Assembly (NCBI RefSeq): GCF_017426725.1
Contig: NZ_JAERMS010000015.1
Location: forward strand, 1-56,174
DNA from: Prevotella illustrans
Lineage (GTDB): Bacteria > Bacteroidota > Bacteroidia > Bacteroidales > Bacteroidaceae
Length of the DNA stretch: 56,174 nucleotides
Direction of reading: 5' to 3'
The notes under the pieces are model-generated. The model ran no database searches. It saw only the letters and a program-made list of their open reading frames with translations, and was not told the DNA's origin. Position numbers and translations under genes: made by a program. Below, in pieces: positions 6,439-14,750 of the stretch. Position 1 is the stretch's first letter. Each line of letters opens with the position of its first letter.

Positions 6439-7857
6439 TTATTTCTTGCCTAACGCAGCTTTGGCTGTCGCGTTTTCCGGATCAATCTCAAGGATTGCGT
6501 TCCAATAGAAATTAGCTTTAGCCGTATCTTTCTGCAAGGTATAATAATAACCTAAATACTGATAAGCTTCTATCAATCTGTTGTTGTCATAATCGCCTTT
6601 TTCTGTATGACTCTTAATGATTTCAATCAGTTTCTCATAATGTGGCTTAGCTGTTCCTAACTTGGTTTCGGGGTCAAGTGCAAATCCGATATGGGCCCTG
6701 TAATATGTAGCGAAGTCGGCTGCGCTTGGAAACTTTTCTGCCATATCTGCATATACAGCGTCGGCTTTAGCATACGCTTCTTTCTGTGCGGCACCGGTAG
6801 TTCTTTCAGCTTGGTTCATCCACATTTTGGCAAGCTCATTGTAGTCTGTGGCATTGATTGTCTTCAAACTTTTCAGATACTGATCAAATGTTTCTGCGGC
6901 CTTATCAATATTTCCCATCTCAGAATAGCATGAGGCGATGTTTTTCAAAGCGTCGCTCTTGTCCGACTCATTACTGTCGTTATTGGCAAGACTTTGGTTG
7001 AACATATCAATGGCTTTTTGATATTCTTTGTTGCCCATGTAGGCATAGCCGTAATAGAGGTAGTCGCTCTCTGTTATCTTGGTGGAATCACTTTGGTTAA
7101 ACAACTTATCCGCGTATGAAAGTGCGTCAGCGTATCTCTTCAAGTTGGTAAGATTGAAGAAGGACAATCTGTTCAATGCAGGATTACGTGGGAACTTTTG
7201 ATTACCATATTGTGATAGTTCAAGGCTTTTGTCAAATTCTCCAAGCAAAAAGTGATCAAGCGCATAGCTAACCAAATCATTGTCTTCGAGTTTGTTTCTA
7301 TCAATTTTTGCATAATATTCAATAGCCTTCTTGATATTACCAGCCTTATCGTAGATTTGTGCGGAGATTACATCTACAGGGTAGTCCGGACGTTGTCTGC
7401 GCAATTCTTCCAATTTTGCTACAGAAGCCGAAGGAGACGTTTTGCTGTTGATTTGCGCGTATTTACGATAGCCTTCCGGGTTCTTGGGGTCAAAATAGGT
7501 TGCTTGCTCATACCATGCCGAAGCTGCGCCACCATTATCTTTAATGACTTCAAGATCACCGGCTAAGATATATGCCGGGCCATATTGTTTGCCCTTTTCC
7601 ATAGCAAACTGAACATATTTGCTGGCATTGGCCGTATCTTTTACATCAAGATATGCTCGGCCAATAGCTGTCAAGACGGCAGGATTCTTTTTATTCTTTT
7701 TATAGATATCCTTAATCTGGTTTGCTGCGTCTGGAGATTTGGACTTAATAATTTTGTTTACTTGGTCAATGGTGGCCTTGTCTTCATTTTGTGCGATCGT
7801 GGGGACTGCGAAGCCCATCATGAAAGCACCAATCATAAAATATTTGATTACTCTCAT
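6439..7857 (-). CDS. Exported tetratricopeptide-repeat protein
   Basis: A 472-residue protein with a signal peptide (cut after VPTIAQ) followed by serial TPR units. Typical A/B-helix phrases include LTAIGRAYLDVKDTANASKY, YLYYGYAYMGNKEYQKAIDM, ASCYSEMGNIDKAAETFDQY and LGYYYTLQKDTAKANFYWNA. TPR proteins form binding scaffolds; its partner here is unknown. It is the last gene of the Ton operon, 119 bp after the phosphate-binding-like lipoprotein gene, and ends at a terminator. Co-conservation with exbBD-tonB in Bacteroidales suggests a role linked to the Ton motor or the envelope, which is inference. Confidence 0.85.
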   Translation of the reverse strand: MRVIKYFMIGAFMMGFAVPTIAQNEDKATIDQVNKIIKSKSPDAANQIKDIYKKNKKNPAVLTAIGRAYLDVKDTANASKYVQFAMEKGKQYGPAYILAGDLEVIKDNGGAASAWYEQATYFDPKNPEGYRKYAQINSKTSPSASVAKLEELRRQRPDYPVDVISAQIYDKAGNIKKAIEYYAKIDRNKLEDNDLVSYALDHFLLGEFDKSLELSQYGNQKFPRNPALNRLSFFNLTNLKRYADALSYADKLFNQSDSTKITESDYLYYGYAYMGNKEYQKAIDMFNQSLANNDSNESDKSDALKNIASCYSEMGNIDKAAETFDQYLKSLKTINATDYNELAKMWMNQAERTTGAAQKEAYAKADAVYADMAEKFPSAADFATYYRAHIGFALDPETKLGTAKPHYEKLIEIIKSHTEKGDYDNNRLIEAYQYLGYYYTLQKDTAKANFYWNAILEIDPENATAKAALGKK

Positions 7858-7976
7858 AGTCTTTATTTGTTTTAAGTTAATACTAAGTAATTGGTGACTC
7901 CGTTCTTTTGGTTGACGCCATTAGGGAGGTTTGGGTTTATTGAAAGTGCTACTTTTTTCGTTTTTTTAAGCGCAAC

Positions 7977-8939
7977 TTACTCAGTGACGTGAACATTGCG
8001 TATTGTTAAGTTGCCATAGGCCGGCAGAAGACCTGAGCGAAGCACAATTCTCTGACCTTTATCCTGTGATATAATAAAATTTGAGAAGCCTGTGGGCAAC
8101 CCCATGTGTGTATCATTGAGGAGGATGTATAAGGTACGGACCAACGGATAGTTTCCATTATAGAAATAATATTGATAAGGCTTCCAACTGTTTGCTACAT
8201 TTGCAGTAGGGAGAGATGTAACCGCCATGGGTCTGATATTCTTCTTGAACATCAAGTTTGTCGAGTCTCTCTTGTCGTTTAGCCAATTACTTCCTATGAT
8301 ACCAATGGCTCCCTTATTTTTTTCTACATAATTGATGACTTCTGCTGTTTTCTTGACAGCAACGACATTGGGGCTTGTGATAGGTTTACCACCCAGAATA
8401 GAATCTTCCGCAAAGTGGACGGAAGATGATTTGGGATTGTCGAATACAACCGTGATTTCTCCCAGTTTAGATTTGGGATAAATCTGGTTCCAACGCGTTA
8501 CTTTGCCAAGAAGAATACGCTTTATATCGTTAACGGTGATGCATGAATCAGCGTTGAGATTGTTCTGAATGAGGGCAAGTCCGTCGTAGGCGAACTTAAT
8601 GGAGCGGGGGAACTGCTTACGATCTTTCAGGTTCTGTAGTTCCGACGGCTTAAAATCACGCGACGTGATGGCCATGAATACTTTCCCTGCCAGCAACTTG
8701 TTGATGGCTTCTGATTCGTTGGTATAGATGGGGGTAATCTTGGCTTGGGGATAAGTAAACTCGAAGAGTTCGCGTTCCTCTTCGATAACAGGACTAAAAC
8801 TTTCGTCAGAAGCGAATGAAATCGCCCCTGACGAGTAAGTATCTGTTCTGCCGTCTTTTGACTTCTTGTTTGCGCAAGAAGCCAAAAGACCGGCAAATAG
8901 TGTTAATCCTACAAGTGTGTAAGATAGTTCTTTCTTCAT
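7977..8939 (-). CDS. PstS-like periplasmic substrate-binding lipoprotein
   Basis: A 320-residue lipoprotein with lipobox LLASC (Cys22). The remainder has the two-lobe binding-protein pattern of PstS/PBP2-like proteins: DESFSPVIEEE at the first lobe, YDGLALIQNN, LLGKVTRWNQI (matching the IFxGKIxxW block of PstS) and KGAIGIIGSNW. PstS proteins bind phosphate for ABC import, but no permease or ATPase gene is nearby. Instead it lies 10 bp after tonB in the Ton operon, so it may serve TonB-dependent uptake or another envelope task. Ligand identity cannot be read from the sequence. Confidence 0.82.
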   Translation of the reverse strand: MKKELSYTLVGLTLFAGLLASCANKKSKDGRTDTYSSGAISFASDESFSPVIEEERELFEFTYPQAKITPIYTNESEAINKLLAGKVFMAITSRDFKPSELQNLKDRKQFPRSIKFAYDGLALIQNNLNADSCITVNDIKRILLGKVTRWNQIYPKSKLGEITVVFDNPKSSSVHFAEDSILGGKPITSPNVVAVKKTAEVINYVEKNKGAIGIIGSNWLNDKRDSTNLMFKKNIRPMAVTSLPTANVANSWKPYQYYFYNGNYPLVRTLYILLNDTHMGLPTGFSNFIISQDKGQRIVLRSGLLPAYGNLTIRNVHVTE

Positions 8940-8949
8940 TTAGCTTATT

Positions 8950-9783
8950 TTACTGTAGTTTGAATGATACCGGTACGTTGTATTTCACACGTACAGTAGA
9001 ACCATTCTGCTTACCTGGAATCCAGTTAGGCATGCTCTTTACCACGCGGGTAGCTTCCTTGTCGAGCGATGGGTCAACCGAGCGTACTACGCGTACATCG
9101 GTGATGGAACCGTCACGTTCAACGACGAATGAAACAACTACACGACCTTGTACTCCGTTTTCCTGTGCTACGACCGGATACTTTGTATTCTGGCTCAAAT
9201 AGCTCATCAACGCGGCATTGCCACCAGGGAATGTAGGCATTTGCTCTACAACGTCGAACACTTTGGTTTCTTCCACCTTTGGAGGCTCTGGCTGGGCGAT
9301 AACTTCCTTTGCCTTGAGCACTTCACCATTGGCTTCATCGTTACCTTTGACGTCGAAAGAACCAATGGCGGTTTTGGTTTCCATAAGCTGATCTTGAGTC
9401 TTGAGCTCATCTTCAGGTTTCACCTCAGAGTCTTTTTTGATCACCGGGGCTGTAAACTTGATAGAACTCTTAACCTGCTCTACCACTTTCTCAGGCTCAA
9501 CCTTGATCTGTTTCTGCTTTACTTCAGCCTTTTTCTTTGGCTGTTCCAGCTGAGACAGTTCTACGGCCTGGGTCATTGCTGCTCTCTTTGCTGCTTCTGC
9601 GTCAGCGGCTTTCTTAATTGTAAGACCGATCTGGCATAGCACAGCCAATGCGATTACAGCTATGATAGAGATAACATTTCTCTTACCTGTACCTTTTCTA
9701 AGCTTGTAGGCACCGTAAGACTGGTTGCGGCCCATAAAGACGATGTCGGTCCACTCACCAGATATCAAATCGATTTTTGACAT
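8950..9783 (-). CDS. tonB: TonB energy-transducing protein
   Basis: A 277-residue TonB with a short cytoplasmic N-terminus, one membrane helix around residues 36-53 (VISIIAVIALAVLCQIGL), a periplasmic linker rich in Lys, Glu, Pro and Val, and a C-terminal TonB domain (about 190-277). The domain begins MPTFPGGNAALMSYL and contains GRVVVSFVVERDGSITDVRV and MPNWIPGKQNG, standard for Bacteroidota TonB. It carries proton-motive energy from ExbB/ExbD to SusC-type receptors such as the one at 24075. It follows the second exbD after 44 bp. Confidence 0.93.
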   Translation of the reverse strand: MSKIDLISGEWTDIVFMGRNQSYGAYKLRKGTGKRNVISIIAVIALAVLCQIGLTIKKAADAEAAKRAAMTQAVELSQLEQPKKKAEVKQKQIKVEPEKVVEQVKSSIKFTAPVIKKDSEVKPEDELKTQDQLMETKTAIGSFDVKGNDEANGEVLKAKEVIAQPEPPKVEETKVFDVVEQMPTFPGGNAALMSYLSQNTKYPVVAQENGVQGRVVVSFVVERDGSITDVRVVRSVDPSLDKEATRVVKSMPNWIPGKQNGSTVRVKYNVPVSFKLQ

Positions 9784-9827
9784 TTGTTTCTCACTTTATT
9801 AATAGTTAATACTCTGTTCTTTGAAGA

Positions 9828-10481
9828 TTATTCGACACCTTTAGTCTTCAAGAGCTTGGCGTCGTCTGCGTTAATCTTGTCAAGAACATACTTACCTACG
9901 CTGCAAATCTGCATCTCATCGAGTGCGTCAATTACATTTTTATAAGTAGCCTTATCAGTAGCCTTGATGATAATGGTCATTGTCTGTATCTTTCCATTGT
10001 CCAGTTCACCGGCCTTGATTTGGGAAAGTTTCTTGCTGTAGACGGTGTCTGGCATTTGGTCTTTCTGCGCGTCAAGTTCGGCTTTGGCCTTCATTACTTG
10101 CAATACAGGCTGTGTATTATCCTCTGTCACATGTGTCATGAATACCTTACGAATACCATTCTTGCCCCATGTTGTTTCCTTGAGACATGTGGGATCATCG
10201 TATTTAGGAAGTCCTGATACATAGAATATCTTATCGTTTCCTGCTACATAAACAGTGATTGTATAAGACGCCTTGGTTACTGATCGGTCTTCGTTCTGGA
10301 GATTCTTATCGTTACTTGGCATACTCAACTCCATTGTCTGTGGCTTAGCCAGAGAGGTACAGAGCATGAAGAACGTGATAAGAAGCATCATCATATCTAC
10401 CATCGGCGTAAAGTCAACTCGAACATTGATCTTCTTCTGCTTTCCGCCGCCTTTTGGATTGCTTGCTACATCTGCTGACAT
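9828..10481 (-). CDS. exbD: ExbD biopolymer transport protein (second copy)
   Basis: A 217-residue ExbD: one N-terminal membrane helix (MVDMMMLLITFFMLCTSL) with the proton-conducting Asp in FTPMVDMM, then a periplasmic domain ending in MTIIIKATDKATYKNVIDAL and DEMQICSVGKY. It starts two bases after the stop of the first exbD, so translation is probably coupled. The periplasmic domain is larger than in E. coli ExbD (141 residues), as is usual in this phylum. Two different ExbD subunits in one operon suggest a mixed rotor shaft, or two alternative ones. Confidence 0.93.
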   Translation of the reverse strand: MSADVASNPKGGGKQKKINVRVDFTPMVDMMMLLITFFMLCTSLAKPQTMELSMPSNDKNLQNEDRSVTKASYTITVYVAGNDKIFYVSGLPKYDDPTCLKETTWGKNGIRKVFMTHVTEDNTQPVLQVMKAKAELDAQKDQMPDTVYSKKLSQIKAGELDNGKIQTMTIIIKATDKATYKNVIDALDEMQICSVGKYVLDKINADDAKLLKTKGVE

Positions 10482-10483
10482 AC

Positions 10484-11104
10484 TTATTTATCCTCCCCTG
10501 TTTTTAATGAAGTGATGAGATAGTAACGGTTCTGATTCATATCCTGAAGTTCAGACATCACCTTTTTAATTCGTTGGTAAGGTGTTGTAGCGTCAGCTTT
10601 AATGGCAATCTTGATGTCATCGTTGACTTTCAGGGCTTCTGTAACCCAAAGTTGGAATTCACTCTTTCCACCGTTGATAGAGTCGAGAGGCACGCCGGCT
10701 TCATTACCGGTAATTACTTCTGTCATCTTTTCTTGCGGAAGGTCAAGATAGCCTTTCAAGCTGCTCAAACGAATACCCCAAAGCGGGTCCGTCTGGAACT
10801 TCTTCATCTCGAGGGCGTTCAGTCCGAGATTGCCGGTTTCGTTCATTCCTTGAATCAACGCTAGCAAATCGTTCTGATTGTCCATACCCATGAACACCTT
10901 GCCTTGTTTGTCGACAAGTATGTTCAGCACGTCTTTCTCGGGCACTTTAATCTCCGATACAGACGACGGCTGGTTTACTTTTACGGGTTCATTCTTTACG
11001 AATGTTGATGTCAACATAAAGAATGTAAGCAAAAGTACCATCACGTCCGACATAGGAGTCATGTCGATCCAAACGTCACTTTTCTTAATTTTTAACTTAC
11101 CCAT
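10484..11104 (-). CDS. exbD: ExbD biopolymer transport protein (first copy)
   Basis: A 206-residue ExbD with the single helix MSDVMVLLLTFFMLTSTFV and the essential Asp in DMTPMSDVM. The periplasmic part contains IKADATTPYQRIKKVMSELQ, the conserved ExbD/TolR block. It differs clearly from the second copy outside these blocks, so this is an old duplication rather than a recent one. It lies 31 bp after exbB and just before the second exbD. Confidence 0.93.
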   Translation of the reverse strand: MGKLKIKKSDVWIDMTPMSDVMVLLLTFFMLTSTFVKNEPVKVNQPSSVSEIKVPEKDVLNILVDKQGKVFMGMDNQNDLLALIQGMNETGNLGLNALEMKKFQTDPLWGIRLSSLKGYLDLPQEKMTEVITGNEAGVPLDSINGGKSEFQLWVTEALKVNDDIKIAIKADATTPYQRIKKVMSELQDMNQNRYYLITSLKTGEDK

Positions 11105-11135
11105 ATCTGAATAACTTTTAAAGGGTTAGCTAAAA

Positions 11136-11957
11136 TTAAGCTTCCGGGTGCTTGTCTTCGTATGTATGTGCGATGGTGTAACCAATTTCGTCCATTGCGA
11201 AAGTAAGCTTGTCGATCTTGTTGGTGAAGTAGTTGTAAGAAACTACAGATACCCAAGATGTAGCAATACCTGATGCAGTGTTAACAAGGGCCTCGGAAAT
11301 ACCGGTAGAGAGGGCCATAGAGTCAGCACCACCACCGGCAGCCAAAGCCGCGAATGAACGGATCATACCGAGCACCGTACCGAAGAGAGCGGTAAGTGTA
11401 CCAAGTGTTACGATAGTAGCGATGATAGGAAGGTTCATCGTCATAGTAGGCATTTCAAGAGCGGTAGCCTCTTCATGAGCGTTTTGGATAGTAGAAACTT
11501 TCTCCTTCAAGCCCATAGTAGTGCTTTCCATTTCCTTGTAGCTCTTGAGATCAGCAAGAACAACATTAGCTACGGAACCTTTCTGCTTGTTGCAAAGGTC
11601 TTCTGCCTTAGCGATATCGCCAGCCTTGAGGGCAGCCTTAACATTTTCGGTGAATTTGGTTACATTGCCTGTACCTGAACAAGCTCTGATAGCAAGCGTG
11701 CGTTCTACTGACATTGCAATTACAGTACAAAGCAAACCGAGGATGATAGGTACAACCCATCCACCTTTGTAAACGGTACCTAACATGTTTAATGGATGTC
11801 CTTCACGGTCTCCATTAGCAAAGTTAGCGGGATCACCGAGGAAGAAGTTGTAGAATGCCCATCCTACGATAAATGCAAGTACGATGATGATGAATGCATG
11901 TCTTACGCCTTGAAAGCCCTGAGACTTCTTTTTGGGGGCTACTGTTGTTGTTGCCAT
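11136..11957 (-). CDS. exbB: ExbB proton-channel protein (MotA/TolQ/ExbB family)
   Basis: A 273-residue membrane protein and first gene of the Ton operon. Helices are visible at about residues 23-45 (FIIIVLAFIVGWAFYNFF), 68-85 (GGWVVPIILGLLCTVIAM) and in the C-terminal channel part (IIATIVTLGTLTALFGTVLG and GISEALVNTASGIATSWVSV), the family signature. ExbB pentamers surround the ExbD helices and turn proton flow into motion for TonB. The unusual first helix and a loop before the second are common in Bacteroidota members. Confidence 0.93.
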   Translation of the reverse strand: MATTTVAPKKKSQGFQGVRHAFIIIVLAFIVGWAFYNFFLGDPANFANGDREGHPLNMLGTVYKGGWVVPIILGLLCTVIAMSVERTLAIRACSGTGNVTKFTENVKAALKAGDIAKAEDLCNKQKGSVANVVLADLKSYKEMESTTMGLKEKVSTIQNAHEEATALEMPTMTMNLPIIATIVTLGTLTALFGTVLGMIRSFAALAAGGGADSMALSTGISEALVNTASGIATSWVSVVSYNYFTNKIDKLTFAMDEIGYTIAHTYEDKHPEA

Positions 11958-12061
11958 AATTTAAAATTTAATTTTAGTTATTGATAAATTTAAGTTATTA
12001 TAAAAGTCTTATTATTGAAGTTTTACGGTATTGCCTTTGTAATGGCCATGCTTTTGTTTGG

Positions 12062-12069
12062 CAAAGATA
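12062..12069 (-). promoter_or_regulatory. Promoter -7 element of the exbB operon
   Basis: On the minus strand TATCTTTG, an exact TAnnTTTG match, lies 105 bp upstream of the exbB start. The -33 region has no clear TTTG. Confidence 0.6.
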
Positions 12070-12133
12070 TTAATTTATGGATAACTTCGTTAGTAATTAA
12101 GAAGTTTTAACGGCTAAAATCCTAAAAATATCC

Positions 12134-12147
12134 TTGACTTGAGTCAA
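12134..12147. promoter_or_regulatory. Short palindrome upstream of the exbB promoter
   Basis: TTGACT and AGTCAA flank two bases. It lies 65 bp upstream of the -7 element and 24 bp past the aminotransferase stop codon. It could be an activator site, or chance. Confidence 0.3.
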
Positions 12148-12170
12148 TTCACAACGGCTACCGTGTAAAG

Positions 12171-13364
12171 TTAATTTAGTACAGATAAAGCCTCTTTGAT
12201 TCGGCGCATAGCTTCCCTGATGTTTTCATCGCTTGTCGCGTAACTCATTCTGAAACATTCGGCATCACCGAAAGCATCGCCGCTAACGGTTGCTACGTGG
12301 GCTTCTTCCAGTAAATAAAGTGCCAAGTCTGTCGACGTATTGATGATATGTCCACGATAGCTCTTTCCAAAGAAGCTGCTGCATTTGGGAAATAAGTAGA
12401 ACGCGCCTTCTGGTTTGTTCACCTCCAGTCCCGGAATATCTTTGGCTAATTCATAAATCAGATTTCGCCTGCGTTCGAAGGCTTGGCGCATACTTTCAAC
12501 GCATTGTTGGTCTTGTATGTAGGCAGCCAGCGCAGCCTTTTGACTGATGGAGCATGGTCCGCTTGTATATTGGCCTTGAAGTTTATTACATCCTTTCACG
12601 ATCCATTCCGGCGCGGCGATATAACCTATTCGCCATCCTGTCATGGCATAAGCCTTCGATACGCCGTTAACAACAATGCACCTGTCTTTCATTCCTTCCA
12701 CGGTTGCCATGCTATGGTGCTTTCCAATATAGTTGATATGCTCGTAGATTTCATCTGTCAGAACGTACAGATCGTCATGTTTTTTGATAACTTCTGCCAA
12801 TCGAGTCAGTTCTTCCTGCGAATAGACACTACCGGTAGGATTACTTGGCGAGCACAAGATGAGCATTCGTGTCTTCGGACTGATGGCAGCTTCGAGTTGC
12901 TCGGGTGTTATTTTGAAGTTCTGCTCATATCCGCCCCGTATATAAATAGGTGTAGCGCCGGCCAATTTCACCATCTGCGGATAGCTCACCCAATAGGGAG
13001 TAGGAATCATTACCTCATCGCCCTCATCCACCAACGCCATTACCGTGTTGCAAACACTTTGCTTGGCGCCGTTGCTGACGAGAATCTCATTTTTGGTATA
13101 GGTCAAGCCATTCTCCTTTTTCAATTTTGCCACAATCGCTTCTCTTAGATCTGCGTAGCCGGGAACAGGCGAGTATTTCGAAAAATTATTGTCTATGGCT
13201 TCTTTTGCGGCGGTCTTGATATGTTCGGGTGTGTTGAAATCGGGTTCTCCTACGCTTAAATTAATAACATCAATCCCTTGCGCTTTCATTTCACTGCTCT
13301 TTTGAGACATAGCAAGTGTAGCTGAGGGAGTAAGTCTGTTTAAACGATTGGATAATTTTGCCAT
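12171..13364 (-). CDS. PLP-dependent aminotransferase, aspartate aminotransferase type
   Basis: A 397-residue fold-type I aminotransferase. Visible motifs: INLSVGEPDFNTPEHI, SNGAKQSVCN, CSPSNPTGSVYS (cofactor and substrate contacts), VLTDEIYEHI (Asp binding the pyridine nitrogen), VNGVSKAYAMTGWRIGY with the Schiff-base Lys, and the terminal substrate-binding Arg in ECFRMSYAT. Length and motifs fit class Ib aspartate aminotransferases, which move the amino group between aspartate and 2-oxoglutarate in the cytoplasm. Related enzymes act on other amino acids, so specificity is open. It has its own promoter and is not part of the exb operon. Confidence 0.88.
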   Translation of the reverse strand: MAKLSNRLNRLTPSATLAMSQKSSEMKAQGIDVINLSVGEPDFNTPEHIKTAAKEAIDNNFSKYSPVPGYADLREAIVAKLKKENGLTYTKNEILVSNGAKQSVCNTVMALVDEGDEVMIPTPYWVSYPQMVKLAGATPIYIRGGYEQNFKITPEQLEAAISPKTRMLILCSPSNPTGSVYSQEELTRLAEVIKKHDDLYVLTDEIYEHINYIGKHHSMATVEGMKDRCIVVNGVSKAYAMTGWRIGYIAAPEWIVKGCNKLQGQYTSGPCSISQKAALAAYIQDQQCVESMRQAFERRRNLIYELAKDIPGLEVNKPEGAFYLFPKCSSFFGKSYRGHIINTSTDLALYLLEEAHVATVSGDAFGDAECFRMSYATSDENIREAMRRIKEALSVLN

Positions 13365-13393
13365 AATCGATACTGTTGTCTTGTATATACTTG

Positions 13394-13401
13394 CAAAAGT
13401 A
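13394..13401 (-). promoter_or_regulatory. Promoter -7 element of the aminotransferase gene
   Basis: On the minus strand TACTTTTG fits TAnnTTTG and lies 30 bp upstream of the ATG at 13364. Confidence 0.55.
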
Positions 13402-13485
13402 ATATAAAATCTATTCTAAACCGAAAGATTTATCAGTTATTTTCTTGTTTTTATTGCAAATATTTTGAAAAACGGGCTGATGGAT

Positions 13486-13530
13486 AAAAAAACGCCAGTC
13501 AAGTAGTAAGTTCTACTGGTGGCGTTTTTA
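13486..13530 (-). terminator. Terminator after ribBA
   Basis: A long stem with arms AAAACGCCA and TGGCGTTTT and inner AAGTAG/CTACT pairing, T-rich on the minus strand. It begins 5 bases after the ribBA stop codon. Confidence 0.85.
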
Positions 13531-13534
13531 TCTC

Positions 13535-14743
13535 TTATAAATGCAACGTGTGTCCCATACGGTCCCTTTTTGTTTTGAGATACCTTTCATTGTATCTGTT
13601 AGGGGTAATCTCAATCGGCACATTCTCTACGATTTCGAGTCCATAAGCTTCAAGACCAACCCGTTTGACCGGATTATTGGTCATGAGTCTCATTTTGTGA
13701 ACGCCCAGTTTTCTCAGCATTTGCGCCCCACATCCGTAATCTCTTTCGTCGGGCTTGAATCCTAAATGGATATTGGCATCAATCGTGTCATACCCCTCTT
13801 CTTGCAATTTGTAGGCAGCCATCTTGTTCATGAGTCCGATACCTCTGCCTTCCTGTTGCATGTAGACTACCACTCCCTTACCTTCTTTTTCAATCATTTG
13901 CATTGCCTTGTGAAGCTGTTCGCCACAGTCACATCGCATGCTGCCCAGAATATCACCCGTTGCGCACGATGAATGTACACGTACAAGAATCGGTTCGTCC
14001 TCTTTCCATTCACCTTTGACGAGAGCCATGTGCTCTGCGCCGTTGCTCTGCTGTCGGAACGGTATCAGTTTAAAATGACCATAGGCTGTTGGCATGTCCA
14101 CTTTTTCTCCGACTTCGATAATTGATTCCTTCTTCAGTCGATAGGCAATCATATCTTTGATGGTGATGATTTTCAAATCCCATTCTTTTGCCATCACCTG
14201 CAGCTCGGGCATACGCGCCATTGTTCCGTCTTCGTTCATGATTTCCATTAAGGCGCCGGCGGGGTATAGACCAGCCATTTTGCACAGGTCAATGGCCGCT
14301 TCTGTATGGCCACTGCGACGCAGCACGCCGTTATCTTGCGCGTATAGCGGGTTGATATGCCCCGGGCGTCCGAAAGTCTTTGGCGTAGAGCTTGGGTCAG
14401 CCAGCGCTTTTATGGTTTCAGCCCTGTCGTGTGCCGAAACGCCGGTAGAGCAACCTTCAAGTTTGTCAATGGTTATGGTAAAGGGTGTGCCCAGTACGGA
14501 AGTGTTGTCCGATACTTGACGGGGCAAATCCAGCTCCTCACATCTTGATAAGGTGATGGGAGCGCAGAGAACGCCACGTGCGTTCTTCAACATGAAGTTG
14601 ACTTTTTCTGCGGTTATTTTTTCTGCGGCAATAATCAGGTCGCCTTCGTTTTCACGGTCTTCATCGTCAACAACGATAACGAATTTTCCTTCTTTGAAGT
14701 CTTTTAGCGCGTCTTCAATGCTACTAAGTCTGAAGTCTCCCAT
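13535..14743 (-). CDS. ribBA: Bifunctional DHBP synthase / GTP cyclohydrolase II
   Basis: A 402-residue two-domain enzyme of riboflavin synthesis. Residues about 1-205 are 3,4-dihydroxy-2-butanone-4-phosphate synthase ([14 protein letters not shown] and [19 protein letters not shown]). Residues about 208-402 are GTP cyclohydrolase II, with the zinc cysteines in [20 protein letters not shown] and the catalytic block [10 protein letters not shown]. It makes both precursors of the lumazine step in the cytoplasm. It follows the LptF/G-type permease gene by 7 bp, so they share an operon, and ends at a terminator. No FMN riboswitch is visible. Confidence 0.96.
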   Translation of the reverse strand: MGDFRLSSIEDALKDFKEGKFVIVVDDEDRENEGDLIIAAEKITAEKVNFMLKNARGVLCAPITLSRCEELDLPRQVSDNTSVLGTPFTITIDKLEGCSTGVSAHDRAETIKALADPSSTPKTFGRPGHINPLYAQDNGVLRRSGHTEAAIDLCKMAGLYPAGALMEIMNEDGTMARMPELQVMAKEWDLKIITIKDMIAYRLKKESIIEVGEKVDMPTAYGHFKLIPFRQQSNGAEHMALVKGEWKEDEPILVRVHSSCATGDILGSMRCDCGEQLHKAMQMIEKEGKGVVVYMQQEGRGIGLMNKMAAYKLQEEGYDTIDANIHLGFKPDERDYGCGAQMLRKLGVHKMRLMTNNPVKRVGLEAYGLEIVENVPIEITPNRYNERYLKTKRDRMGHTLHL

Positions 14744-14750
14744 ATTGATT

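Noticed and set aside
12483..13148. 221-codon plus-strand ORF
   Set aside because: It is antisense to the aminotransferase gene, which has all the family motifs; the plus frame has no recognisable protein character.
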